Assembly: GCF_014202425.1 (NCBI RefSeq)
Contig: NZ_JACHGT010000020.1
Location: 75,181 to 139,180, forward strand
Origin: Phytomonospora endophytica
GTDB taxonomy: Bacteria; Actinomycetota; Actinomycetes; Mycobacteriales; Micromonosporaceae
Length of the DNA stretch: 64,000 nucleotides
Direction of reading: 5' to 3'
Part shown: one piece after another, positions 55,642 to 64,000 of the stretch
Layout: each line of letters begins with the position of its first letter
How positions within the stretch are numbered: the first letter of the stretch is position 1
Made by a program: the position numbers and the translations under genes
Notes under the pieces: model-generated
What the model was told of the DNA's origin: nothing
Seen by the model: only the letters and a program-made list of their open reading frames with translations
Database searches by the model: none

Positions 55642-56670
55642 TCAGGAGTCCTTTCGGGAAAGCAGAACCCACAACAGGAACGGCCCGCCGAGCAGGCTCG
55701 CCAGGACGCCGACCGGCACCTCGACGGGCCCGAAGGCGCGGCCGAGGGTGTCGGCGCAGACGACCAGGAGCGCTCCCGACAGGGCCGCGGTGACGATCGG
55801 GACGCGGGCGGTCCCGGCGAGCCGGGTGGCCAGGATCGGCGCGGCCATCGCGACGAAGGCGATGGGGCCGCCGATGCCGACGGCGAGCCCGGCGAGACCG
55901 ACGGCGACGGCGAGCGCGTAGAGCCGCCAGCGTCCCGGGACGACGCCGAGGGTGGCGGCGGTGTCGTCGCCGAAGCGCAGGACGTTGAGCTTGCGGGAGG
56001 CCAGCAGTGCCGGCGGGACCAGCACGGCCAGGCCGAGCAGGACGGGCGTGGCGACCTCGTAGCCGCGGGCGTTGAGGTTGCCGATCGTCCAGCCCCACAC
56101 TCCGCGCGCCACGTCGACGGGCTGGCGGGCGAGGACGAGGTCGGTGACGGCGTCGATGGTCACCGACAGCGCCAGACCCACGACCAGCACGCGGTATCCG
56201 GCGGTGCCGAGGCCTCCGGCGACGGCGACGACGGCCGCCGCCGCGATGACCGCGCCGAGCGGCCCGGCCCACCACGCGCCGATGGAGGCCGTCGTCGAGC
56301 CGAGCACGGTGATCAGGACGCCGACCGTGGCGCCGTCGTTGACGCCGACGAGATCCGGCGTGGCCAGCCGGTTCCGGGCCAGCGTCTGGGTCAGGCACCC
56401 GGCGAGGCCGAGGGCGGCTCCCGCGACGGCACCGGCGACCACGCGCGGCAGCCGGTAGTCGAAGACCGTGCGGCGGGCGAAGGCGTTCTCCCCGCCGAGC
56501 AGCGCCTCAACCGCGCGCCAGCCAACGGTCCGGCCGTTGCCGACCGCGACCGACGCGGCCGTCGCGAGCAACAGCAGGACCACGATGGACAGCGCGACGG
56601 CGGTGGCGCGCTTGGGAAGCAGCACCGAGCGCGAGCCGAAGCGCAGGGCGAGGGAGTCGGGCGGCTTCAC
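55642..56670 (-). CDS. Iron-siderophore ABC transporter permease, second
   Basis: The 342-residue FecCD-family permease has about nine helices and the motifs GGENAFARRTVFDYRLPR and LARNRLATPDLVGVN, typical of FepG-type subunits. It forms a heterodimer with the preceding permease. The start overlaps the stop of the upstream gene by four bases. Confidence 0.92.
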   Translation of the reverse strand: MKPPDSLALRFGSRSVLLPKRATAVALSIVVLLLLATAASVAVGNGRTVGWRAVEALLGGENAFARRTVFDYRLPRVVAGAVAGAALGLAGCLTQTLARNRLATPDLVGVNDGATVGVLITVLGSTTASIGAWWAGPLGAVIAAAAVVAVAGGLGTAGYRVLVVGLALSVTIDAVTDLVLARQPVDVARGVWGWTIGNLNARGYEVATPVLLGLAVLVPPALLASRKLNVLRFGDDTAATLGVVPGRWRLYALAVAVGLAGLAVGIGGPIAFVAMAAPILATRLAGTARVPIVTAALSGALLVVCADTLGRAFGPVEVPVGVLASLLGGPFLLWVLLSRKDS

Positions 56671-57704
56671 GAGGCCCGCAAGGTCAGGGTCCGGTTCGAG
56701 CGGACGAGCCAGATCAGCAGCGGCCCGCCCACCACGGCGAGGAGAATGCTCACCGGTGCCTCGTACGGCCGCACGATCAGCCGCGATCCCAGGTCCGCCA
56801 CGATCATCACGAGCCCGCCGCCCACCATGGACAGCCAGAGCAGCGCGCCCATGCGTGGCCCCACCACTGCCCGTGCGATGTACGGCGCCAGCAGCCCGAG
56901 GAACGCCACCGGACCGGCCAGCGCCACCGACGCGCCCGTCAACAGTGTCACCGCCACGGCCGCCGCGACCCGCACCCGTCCCGGCCGGTGCCCGAGCCCG
57001 GCGGCCACGTCGTCGCCGAGCGACAGCGCCGACATCGGCCGCGCCAGCACCGCCGCGATCACCACGGCCAGCACGACGATCGGCAGGATCTGCACGACCA
57101 TCCGCGTCGTCACGCCCGACAGCGAACCCAGAACCCAGAAGCGGTAACGGTCATAGCCCGCCGAGTCGCGCGTCAGCAGGTACGCCGTCGCGCCCCGGAA
57201 CGTCGCCGACAGCGCGGCCCCCGCCAGCACCAGGCGCAGCGGCGAGGTCCCGCCTCGCAATGCCGCCATCACCAGCACCAGCGCGCTCGCCGCCAGCGCG
57301 CCGACGAGCGCCAGCGCCAGCTGGGCCGGCGCGCCGTCCAGAGAGAACAAGGCGATCCCGGCGACGACCGCCAGCGCCGCCCCGGCGTTCACGCCCAGCA
57401 GCCCGGTCTCGGCGAGCGGGTTTCGAGTCACTGATTGCAGCAGCGCGCCGGCCAGTCCGAGCCCGCCGCCGACCACGAGCGCCGCGAGCGTGCGCGGCAG
57501 CCGCAGCGTGTCGACGACCATCGCCACGTGCGCGTCGTCGAGCCCCCCGAGCAGGTACTTCATCGCCGCACCCGGACCGACGTCACCGCCGCCGATCAGC
57601 AGCGAGGCGAGACACCCGGTGATCAACAGCGGCACGGGAAGTACGGCGAGCACCCATACCGGCGGCGACGGACGCGATGGGTGACCACCTCGCGAGCGAA
57701 ACAT
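56667..57704 (-). CDS. Iron-siderophore ABC transporter permease, first
   Basis: The 345-residue FecCD-family permease has nine to ten helices, with LRLPRTLAALVVGGGLGLAG and VTRNPLAETGLLGVNAGAAL characteristic of FepD. It is the first gene of the import operon and starts at ATG 57704, the first base of the iron box, so a bound repressor would block both the start region and transcription. Confidence 0.92.
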   Translation of the reverse strand: MFRSRGGHPSRPSPPVWVLAVLPVPLLITGCLASLLIGGGDVGPGAAMKYLLGGLDDAHVAMVVDTLRLPRTLAALVVGGGLGLAGALLQSVTRNPLAETGLLGVNAGAALAVVAGIALFSLDGAPAQLALALVGALAASALVLVMAALRGGTSPLRLVLAGAALSATFRGATAYLLTRDSAGYDRYRFWVLGSLSGVTTRMVVQILPIVVLAVVIAAVLARPMSALSLGDDVAAGLGHRPGRVRVAAAVAVTLLTGASVALAGPVAFLGLLAPYIARAVVGPRMGALLWLSMVGGGLVMIVADLGSRLIVRPYEAPVSILLAVVGGPLLIWLVRSNRTLTLRAS

Positions 57705-57722
57705 AAAGTGAGGCTAACCTAA
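57704..57722. promoter_or_regulatory. DtxR/IdeR/DmdR-type iron box
   Basis: This 19-base segment matches the iron-box consensus TTAGGTTAGGCTAACCTAA at 16 of 19 positions, with the right half-site GGCTAACCTAA perfect. It sits between the divergent permease operon and binding-protein gene, so iron-loaded DtxR-family repressor could silence the whole importer. Confidence 0.85.
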
Positions 57723-57798
57723 GTTCCGATCGGGGGCGACGGCCCGTCCCCGCCCCCGACACCCTCGGTGAACCCCAGACCTGATACGGAGCAAGCAG

Positions 57799-58752
57799 AT
57801 GCGAACGACCCGTACCCGGCGCACCGCCGCCGTCACCCTCCTCACCGCGGCGGCCCTCGCGCTCGCCGCGTGCGGAGGATCCGGCGACGATGGGGAAGGC
57901 GGCGACGCCGCCCCGACCCGAGCCGTCATCGACGCCACCGGCGCCGAGGTGCACGTCCCCGTCGAACCGAAGAAGATCGTGGCGCTGTCCGAACAGGACC
58001 TCGACGGCCTGCTCGCCCTGGGCGTCAAGCCCTCCGGCACCGTCAACGGCCGCGGCCAGACCACACCCCCCGCCTACCTCGGTGACCTCGCCGCCGGGAT
58101 CACCACCGTCGGCACCGTCGCCGAACCCGCGCTCGACGCGATCAACGACCTCGAACCCGACCTGATCCTCGCCGGGGGAGTCGCCGACGAGGCCCGCCTC
58201 GCCTCCCTGCGCGACATCGCCGCCACCGTCGTCACCTACAAACCCGAGACCGACTGGAAGACCGCGTTCGCCAAGACCGCCGAAACGGTGAACAAGACCG
58301 CCGAAGCCGACGCCTGGCTCGCCGACTACACCACCAAGGCGGGCGAGACGAAGACCGCGATCGCCGACCACACCGGCGAAAGCGTGAGCATCATCCGCTG
58401 GAACCCCGACGGCCCGGTCGTCATGCTCAAGGACTCCTTCGCCAGCCTCGTGATCCAGGACGCCGGACTCGTCCGCCCCGACACCCAGCAGGAACCCGGC
58501 TTCGCGCACACCGACGTCCTCAGCCTGGAGAACCTCGACAAGGCCGACGGCGACTGGATCTTCGCCGCCACCCTCCAGCCCGGCAGCGCCGAGGCGCTCG
58601 CCGAGGCCAAGGAGACGCCCGCCTTCGCCGCCCTCGGCGCGGTCGAGGACGAGCACTTCGTGGAGGTCGACGGGACACTGTGGACCTCCCGAGGCGGCCC
58701 CCTCGGCGCCCTGAAGGTGCTCGGCGACCTCACCGCCAACCTCGGCGAGTAG
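57799..58752 (+). CDS. Iron-siderophore-binding lipoprotein
   Basis: The 317-residue lipoprotein has the lipobox LAAC near residue 25, then a FepB/FhuD-type fold with VEPKKIVALSEQDLDGLLALG and EPDLILAGG. It captures ferric siderophore outside the cell for the divergently encoded permeases and ATPase. Its gene shares the iron box. GGAG precedes the ATG. Confidence 0.92.
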   Translation: MRTTRTRRTAAVTLLTAAALALAACGGSGDDGEGGDAAPTRAVIDATGAEVHVPVEPKKIVALSEQDLDGLLALGVKPSGTVNGRGQTTPPAYLGDLAAGITTVGTVAEPALDAINDLEPDLILAGGVADEARLASLRDIAATVVTYKPETDWKTAFAKTAETVNKTAEADAWLADYTTKAGETKTAIADHTGESVSIIRWNPDGPVVMLKDSFASLVIQDAGLVRPDTQQEPGFAHTDVLSLENLDKADGDWIFAATLQPGSAEALAEAKETPAFAALGAVEDEHFVEVDGTLWTSRGGPLGALKVLGDLTANLGE

Positions 58753-58777
58753 ACCCCCGGACCCCGCACGGAAAGGC

Positions 58778-59071
58778 ATGCGCATGCCCGCATCCCAGGC
58801 CCGGGTCGCCACCGACCGCGCCTCCCGCTACATCAAGCAACTCTGCTCGCACTTCGACAAGAAGGCCGACTCCGAGTGGGACGACCACAAGGGACGGACC
58901 GTGTTCGAGTTCGGCACCTGTGACTACGCCGCCGAAACCGACGCCCTGATCCTGCGCGTCGAGGCCGCCGACGAGGAACTGCTCGGCCGGACCGAGTACG
59001 TGGTCGGGGATCACCTGACCAGGTTCGGAACACGGGACGAACTCTCCGTGGACTGGAAGCGGGAGGTCTAG
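58778..59071 (+). CDS. DUF2218 family protein
   Basis: The 97-residue protein fits the DUF2218 pattern with RYIKQLCSHFDKK at the N-terminus, a central GRTVFEFG and a late GDHLTRFG. DUF2218 genes are often next to siderophore uptake genes, as here, 25 bases after the binding-protein stop. A role in iron handling is inferred from that context. ATG 58778 is chosen; a second ATG two codons later is possible. Confidence 0.85.
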   Translation: MRMPASQARVATDRASRYIKQLCSHFDKKADSEWDDHKGRTVFEFGTCDYAAETDALILRVEAADEELLGRTEYVVGDHLTRFGTRDELSVDWKREV

Positions 59072-59193
59072 GCGGGTCGCACACTGTTCACGTCGGCGTC
59101 GGGCGATCGCCGACCGCCTGCCACGCCACGTACGGGCCTCCTCGCGACGGTAAGGGCGAACCCGCCCCGACCGATTCCGAGGAGGCCCACCTC

Positions 59194-60858
59194 ATGTCCA
59201 TCCACATCGGCCCCGGCGTGCGAAGGCGCGTCATCCTGGCCGGCGGCGCCGCCGTCGGAGTCTCGGCCATCGGCGCGATCCCGGCCTTCGCCGCCGCCGG
59301 ATACGAGATCAAGTCCAACCCCTTCACCCTCGGCGTCGCCTCCGGCGACCCCGACTGGCGCGGTGTCGTCCTGTGGACCCGCCTGGCTCCCGATCCGCTC
59401 GCGGAGGACGGCAAGGGCGGCATGCCCGACCGTTCGGTCTCCGTCTCCTGGGAGATCGCCGCCGACAGCCGCTTCCGCCGCGTCGTGCGGCGGGGGAGCG
59501 TCGACGCGACCCCGGCATGGGGCCACAGCGTCCACATCGAGGCCGACGGGCTCGCGCCCGGACACGAGTACTGGTACCGCTTCAAGACCGGCACGTGGGT
59601 CTCCCCGGCCGGGCGAACCCGCACGGCACCGCCGCGCGGTTCGATGCCGAAGTCCCTCGACATGGCCTTCGTGTCCTGCTCGCAGTACGAGCACGGCTAC
59701 TTCACCGCCTACCGGCGGATGGCCGAGGACCACCCGGACATCGTCCTGCACCTCGGTGACTACCAGTACGAGTACAAGAAGGACACCTACACCATCCCCG
59801 GCGGCAACATCCGCGACCACGAGGGTCCCGAGACCGAGACCCTGGCGAACTACCGGCAGCGGCACGCCCAGTACAAGACCGATCCGGACCTCCAGGTCGC
59901 GCACGCGGCCGCACCGTGGGTCGTCGTCTTCGACGACCATGAGCTGGACAACAACTGGGCCGACGAGATCCCCGAGCACCCCGAGATCCCGCAGCCGAAC
60001 TTCCTGGAGCGGCGCAAGGCCGCCTTCCGCGCCTACTACGAGAACATGCCGCTGCGCCGGACCTCGGTCCCGCAGGGCATCGACATGCAGATCTACCGTC
60101 GCCTGAACTGGGGCCGCCTGGCGACCTTCCACATGCTCGACACCCGCCAGTTCCGCGACGACCAGGCCTGCGGCGACGGCTACCAGGACTGCCCGGCCGC
60201 CGACGACCCGGCGCGCTCGATCACCGGCGGTGAGCAGGAGGCCTGGCTCCTCGACGGCCTCAACCGCTCCAGCGCCCGCTGGGACGTCCTCGGGCAGCAG
60301 GTCTTCTTCGGCCAGCGGGACAACACCGACGGTCCGGTCAAGAAGACCAGCATGGACGGCTGGGACGGCTACACCGCCTCCCGCCGCCGCATCACGGAGG
60401 GCTGGATCGAGGCGGGCGTCCGCAATCCGGTCGTCCTGACCGGCGACGTGCACTCGCACTGGGCGAGCGACCTCAAGCTCGACTACGACGACCCGACCGG
60501 CGAGACCGTCGGTTCGGAGCTGGTCTGCTCGTCGATCACCTCGGGCGGCGACGGTGCCGACTCGAACCCGGCGGACCACCCGATGATGCGGCTCAACCCG
60601 CACCTGCGCTTCTTCAACGGCCAGCGCGGCTACGTCCGCACCCGCATCACGCCCGGTGAGCTGAAGGCCGACTTCCGCGTCGTGCCGATGGTCTCGGCCA
60701 CCGGCTCGGCGGCGCACACGAAGGCGACCTTCGTCATCGAGGACGGCGTGGCCGGACCCCAGCAGACCTACCTCCGTCCACTGTCGACGGATGTACGGGC
60801 GACGGGAGAGCCGCCGTCGACCGATGGTTTCTACGGCGACGGCGCCGACGACCTCTAA
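59194..60858 (+). CDS. phoD: Secreted alkaline phosphatase PhoD
   Basis: The 554-residue precursor begins with a twin-arginine-type signal (VRRRVILAGG), then a PhoD N-terminal domain (TLGVASGDP, VVLWTRLAP). The catalytic domain has AFVSCSQ, HLGDYQYEY, FDDHELDNNWAD and TGDVHSHWASD, the metal-binding residues of the calcium/iron phosphodiesterase-phosphatase family. It releases phosphate from esters outside the cell. Length and motif order match. GAGGAGG precedes the ATG. Confidence 0.93.
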   Translation: MSIHIGPGVRRRVILAGGAAVGVSAIGAIPAFAAAGYEIKSNPFTLGVASGDPDWRGVVLWTRLAPDPLAEDGKGGMPDRSVSVSWEIAADSRFRRVVRRGSVDATPAWGHSVHIEADGLAPGHEYWYRFKTGTWVSPAGRTRTAPPRGSMPKSLDMAFVSCSQYEHGYFTAYRRMAEDHPDIVLHLGDYQYEYKKDTYTIPGGNIRDHEGPETETLANYRQRHAQYKTDPDLQVAHAAAPWVVVFDDHELDNNWADEIPEHPEIPQPNFLERRKAAFRAYYENMPLRRTSVPQGIDMQIYRRLNWGRLATFHMLDTRQFRDDQACGDGYQDCPAADDPARSITGGEQEAWLLDGLNRSSARWDVLGQQVFFGQRDNTDGPVKKTSMDGWDGYTASRRRITEGWIEAGVRNPVVLTGDVHSHWASDLKLDYDDPTGETVGSELVCSSITSGGDGADSNPADHPMMRLNPHLRFFNGQRGYVRTRITPGELKADFRVVPMVSATGSAAHTKATFVIEDGVAGPQQTYLRPLSTDVRATGEPPSTDGFYGDGADDL

Positions 60859-60938
60859 CGGCACATCCCCACCCGCCGGGGGCGCCGCGACACCCCACCG
60901 TCGCGGTGTCCCCGGTCCTCTCTGTCCGCGGCGGGTTG

Positions 60939-62318
60939 TCAGCGACGGGCCCGGAGGGTCAGCACGGCACCGGCGACGAGGAGCGCGAACCCGGCCAGGG
61001 CGAGCGGAAGCGCGAGCCCGTTCCCGGTGACGGGCAGGGCCGCGCCGGGCTGCGGGCCGGGCGGGTGCGGGACGACGTCCGACGGAACCGGTCCGCTCGT
61101 CGCCGGAACCGGCCCGCTTCCCGAAGGCGACGGGCCGCCGCCATCGCCGGACGGCGACGGTGTGGGGCTCATACCCGAAGGCGACGGCGTGAGGCTCGTG
61201 TCGTTCGGGACCGGCGTCTGCGGGGACCCCACGCCGGGGGAGGACGTCGGCGCGAGCGGTTCGCAGTCCACGATCCCCTTGAACGGGAACTGATGCAGTT
61301 CCCCGGCGCTGGTCCCGCCGCCGCCTTCGACGAGCTCGCGCACCACCACCTGGCCCTCGATGTTGTTGACGTCGTGGTCGGTGAGTTTCGCGTTCGGGGC
61401 GAGGATCGAGCCTTCGATCGTGTGCCCGCCGCTGGGCAGTGTGATCGCGGTGGCCGTGGGAAAGTCCCACAGGATGTAGGGGGCCTCGGCGCCGCCCACG
61501 CCGCTGAGATTCGGCGGACGCCAGTCGAAGTCGTCGCCGACGCCGGAGGTGTCGACGACGACCACGAGCGGACCGTTCGCGGTCGGCTTGCCCAGGAAGT
61601 CCAGGTCGCTGATCCTGCTCAGCTCGGCGGCGTCGATCTTCAGCACGTTCGTGCGCCCGGAGGCGATGCGGATCTTCACCTCCGCGTTCTCGGGCAGGTC
61701 ATTGACGTAGGGGTCCTCATTGCCGGTGAGGAGCGCCACCGTGGCCGGGCACGTGGCCAGTTCGCCCGCGGCGGAACGAAACCCGGCGAAGGCGGCGGCC
61801 ACGTCGAGCGGCTCGCCTTCGACGGCGTCCAGAGGCTCCCGCACGTGGCTGGAGATGTGCGGCAGATCTTCGTAGGCGTCGCCGCTGGAGTTGACGCGCG
61901 TCGACTGGGCAGCGCCGTTCCGGTCGCGGTCGAGTGCCGCGCTGCCGCTCATGTCGCCGATCTTGACGTAGCCGTCGAAGACGTCGAGGGTGGCGTCCGG
62001 GGCGCTCGCATCCCAGTCGACGCGCCCGTTGACGATCAGCGCGGAGGGCAGCGCGTCGCCCGGCGCCGTCGTCGTTCCGGGTGTGTGAATCGCGACCCGG
62101 TAGCCGCCCGAGAGGACCAGGTTCCCGCCGACGGCGAGCGGTCCCTCCATCTCGCCGTCGTAGAAGCGGGCGTCGCCCTCCACGAAGGCGTTGAAGTCAC
62201 CGGCCCCCGCCAGTGGGGTGATGACGGCTTCGGGAGGCCGGGCGTCCCCACCCTGGGCGACGGCGGCGGCCACGAGCAGGACCCCGCCGGCGGAGATCGT
62301 CGAGATGATCATTCGCAT
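60939..62318 (-). CDS. Choice-of-anchor A family surface protein with LPxTG
   Basis: The 459-residue protein has a signal peptide, a choice-of-anchor A domain (about 40-330) with DFNAFVEGDARFYDGE and GSILAPNAKLTDHDVNNIEG, a Pro/Ser/Gly linker with repeated PSPSG, and LPVTG before a hydrophobic helix and RARR. The last part is a sortase signal, so the protein should be joined to the cell wall. Similar proteins occur as adhesin-like surface components. No sortase gene is in the window. Confidence 0.9.
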   Translation of the reverse strand: MRMIISTISAGGVLLVAAAVAQGGDARPPEAVITPLAGAGDFNAFVEGDARFYDGEMEGPLAVGGNLVLSGGYRVAIHTPGTTTAPGDALPSALIVNGRVDWDASAPDATLDVFDGYVKIGDMSGSAALDRDRNGAAQSTRVNSSGDAYEDLPHISSHVREPLDAVEGEPLDVAAAFAGFRSAAGELATCPATVALLTGNEDPYVNDLPENAEVKIRIASGRTNVLKIDAAELSRISDLDFLGKPTANGPLVVVVDTSGVGDDFDWRPPNLSGVGGAEAPYILWDFPTATAITLPSGGHTIEGSILAPNAKLTDHDVNNIEGQVVVRELVEGGGGTSAGELHQFPFKGIVDCEPLAPTSSPGVGSPQTPVPNDTSLTPSPSGMSPTPSPSGDGGGPSPSGSGPVPATSGPVPSDVVPHPPGPQPGAALPVTGNGLALPLALAGFALLVAGAVLTLRARR

Positions 62319-62486
62319 GGCTCAGACTTACCGTCTCGGCGGACGAGCGCGGCATTTGGTGCCAACCCGGCGTGTCGCGGCATTCGCTTACTGGTTCCGC
62401 TGGTGTCGTAACGCTCCCGTCACTATCCTGGCCGCACGAGTCGGGCGAAATCCGCCCGATTCCCCCGGCAGAGGAGCCCATCCCCC

Positions 62487-64000
62487 ATGACTCCACGCAG
62501 CATCCGGGCGGTCGGCGCGCTAGCGGCCGCCCTTCTCACGGCCGCGCTGTTAACCCCGGCCCCGGCACAGGCCGCTCCGGTCGAAGCCGTCACCGCGGCC
62601 GTGGCCCTGGCGCCGCCCGACGTCAACGTCGAGAACACCAAGGCCCATCTCCAGCAGTTCCAGACCATCGCGACCAACAACGGCGGCACCCGAGCCAGCG
62701 GCACCAACGGGTACGACGCCTCGGCCGCCTACGTGCAGCAGAAGCTCACGGCCGCCGGTTTCTCCGTCACGCTGCAGCCCTGCACCAGTTGCAACGGCAG
62801 CGATCCCAACGTGATCGCCGACTGGCCGGGCGGTGCCGCCAACAGCACCGTGATGCTCGGGGCGCACCTGGACAGCGTCCGCGCCGGCGCGGGGATCAAC
62901 GACAACGGTTCGGGCTCGGCGGCCCTGCTCGAAGCGGCACTGACGCTGGCGTCGCGCAACCCGACGATGCTCAAGCACGTGCGCTTCGCGTGGTGGGCCG
63001 ACGAGGAGTCGGGCCTGCGCGGTTCGCAGTTCTACGTCTCGCGTTCGGGCACGGCGGGCATCAGCGCCTACCTGAACTTCGACATGGTCGGCTCGACGAA
63101 CGCCGGCTACTTCCTGACCAACCTCAACAGCACGCTCACGGCCTCCCTGAAGGGCCACTTCGACGCGATCGGCGTGCCGACCGAGACGATGACCGAGTGC
63201 TGCTCCGACGACGGCCCGTTCCGCAACGCGGGTGTGGCGACGACGTTCCTGTCGACGGGCGCGTCGGCGCGCAAGACCGCCGCGCAGGTCCAGAAGTGGG
63301 GCGGCACCGCCGGAGTCGCCTACGACTCCTGCTACCACTCCTCCTGCGACCGCTACCCGGGCAACATCAACGTCACCGCCATCGACCGGGCCGGCGACGC
63401 GATCGCCCGTGCCATCTGGGTTCTGGCCGTCGACGACACCGGCACCCCGCCGAGCGGCTTCACCATCGCGGTGTCGCCGACCTCGGGTTCGGCGCAGCCG
63501 GGCACGAGCGTGCAGGCGACGGTGTCGACGCAGACCGTCTCGGGCAGCCCGCAGACGGTGACCTTCTCGTCGGGCGGCGCGCCGGCCAACGCGACGGTCC
63601 AGTTCAGCCCGTCGGCCGTGACATCCGGTGGCAGCTCCCAGATGCAGATCACGCTGGGCAACTCACCGGCCGGGACCTACCCGATCACGGTGACGGGGAC
63701 GGGGACGTCGGGCGCGCGGACGGCGACCTACACACTGACGGTCGTCAGTGCCGGGGCCTGCGCGAACTACAACAACCGCTTCAACGACAGCCTCACCGGC
63801 ACGGGGAACACCGACTACATGCCGCCGCCGACCGGCTCGTACCAGACCACTGTGTCCGGTCGCCACGCCGGCTGCCTCGACGGCCCCGCCGGCGTCGACT
63901 TCGACCTGTACCTCCAGAAGCTCAACGGAAGCACGTGGACGAACGTCGCGCAGTCGACCGGCTCGGGACCCGACGAGACCCTCACCTATGACGGCACCGC
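62487..64000 (+). CDS. Secreted M28 family aminopeptidase, 3' end cut by window edge
   Basis: The frame runs from ATG 62487 to the window end without a stop, 504 codons so far. A signal peptide ends near APAQA. The M28 zinc residues are visible: His in GAHLDS, Asp in NDNGSGSAA, Glu-Glu in ADEESGLRGS, Asp in NFDMVG and His in YHSSC, as in Streptomyces griseus aminopeptidase. From about residue 320 there are Ig-like and PPC-like beta domains. GAGGAG precedes the ATG. Confidence 0.9.
   Translation, partial: MTPRSIRAVGALAAALLTAALLTPAPAQAAPVEAVTAAVALAPPDVNVENTKAHLQQFQTIATNNGGTRASGTNGYDASAAYVQQKLTAAGFSVTLQPCTSCNGSDPNVIADWPGGAANSTVMLGAHLDSVRAGAGINDNGSGSAALLEAALTLASRNPTMLKHVRFAWWADEESGLRGSQFYVSRSGTAGISAYLNFDMVGSTNAGYFLTNLNSTLTASLKGHFDAIGVPTETMTECCSDDGPFRNAGVATTFLSTGASARKTAAQVQKWGGTAGVAYDSCYHSSCDRYPGNINVTAIDRAGDAIARAIWVLAVDDTGTPPSGFTIAVSPTSGSAQPGTSVQATVSTQTVSGSPQTVTFSSGGAPANATVQFSPSAVTSGGSSQMQITLGNSPAGTYPITVTGTGTSGARTATYTLTVVSAGACANYNNRFNDSLTGTGNTDYMPPPTGSYQTTVSGRHAGCLDGPAGVDFDLYLQKLNGSTWTNVAQSTGSGPDETLTYDGT

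Overview
This 64 kb window is high-GC DNA from an actinobacterium. The evidence is the mec-cysO-cysM cysteine module, SigR with an RsrA-type anti-sigma factor, a WhiB protein, the 24-residue ribosomal protein bL37, HelD and a PdtaS-like kinase. At least 19 genes have a TAnnnT hexamer 6-8 bases before the start codon, the arrangement of leaderless mRNAs. I cannot name the species. The mix of mycobacterial and streptomycete gene order suggests a less studied actinomycete order. No rRNA, tRNA, CRISPR array, transposase or prophage was seen.

Layout. 1-4475: core block with DUF2017 (cut at the left edge), Mec, CysO, CysM, a membrane protein, MurI and a metallo-beta-lactamase-fold phosphodiesterase. 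4419-7791: an alpha/beta hydrolase on the minus strand, then a two-gene WXG cassette. Its second gene encodes a WXG-like N-terminus, about 200 residues of RTX calcium-binding repeats and an M91-like zinc protease. 7797-11289: HisN, then copper export (CopZ, CopA) behind two CsoR-type operators. 11414-18651: SnoaL-like protein, AfsR-type regulator divergent from an SDR and a 14-TM exporter, a methyltransferase and a GNAT protein. 18777-23870: RsgA, AroA, YedK, WhiB, SigR and RsrA, with a perfect SigR promoter in front of the long form of sigR. 23924-32104: two TetR/exporter units with clear palindromic operators, enclosing bL37, a biotinyl/lipoyl protein, GNAT and SIS proteins.

32195-35773: four-gene osmoprotectant ABC importer. 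35795-41580: hypothetical protein, SDR lacking its catalytic residues with a divergent TetR, EF-hand protein, DUF2087 regulator, PdtaS-like kinase and a VapBC pair. 41748-45219: sulfite-reduction operon (sulfite reductase, Zn-ribbon protein, APS reductase, chelatase) behind a 32-codon leader peptide. 45644-52611: membrane acyltransferase, a 23-codon Trp-rich peptide gene with a strong terminator, HelD, a glycosyltransferase, DUF1269 and a tandem GNAT. 52614-64000: exported and surface functions, including two trypsin-like proteases (one with a P domain), an iron-siderophore importer with an iron box, DUF2218, PhoD, an LPxTG choice-of-anchor-A protein and an M28 aminopeptidase cut at the right edge.

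Sulfur and thiol metabolism recur: CysO/CysM/Mec assembles and releases cysteine, NirA/CysH supplies sulfide, and SigR/RsrA senses thiol oxidation. Metal control is visible for copper (CsoR sites) and iron (DtxR-family box). The strongest candidates for a little-described system are the WXG-RTX-M91 cassette, the orphan Trp-rich attenuator-like peptide gene, and the aroA/yedK promoter pair, whose two -10 hexamers share the same TA.
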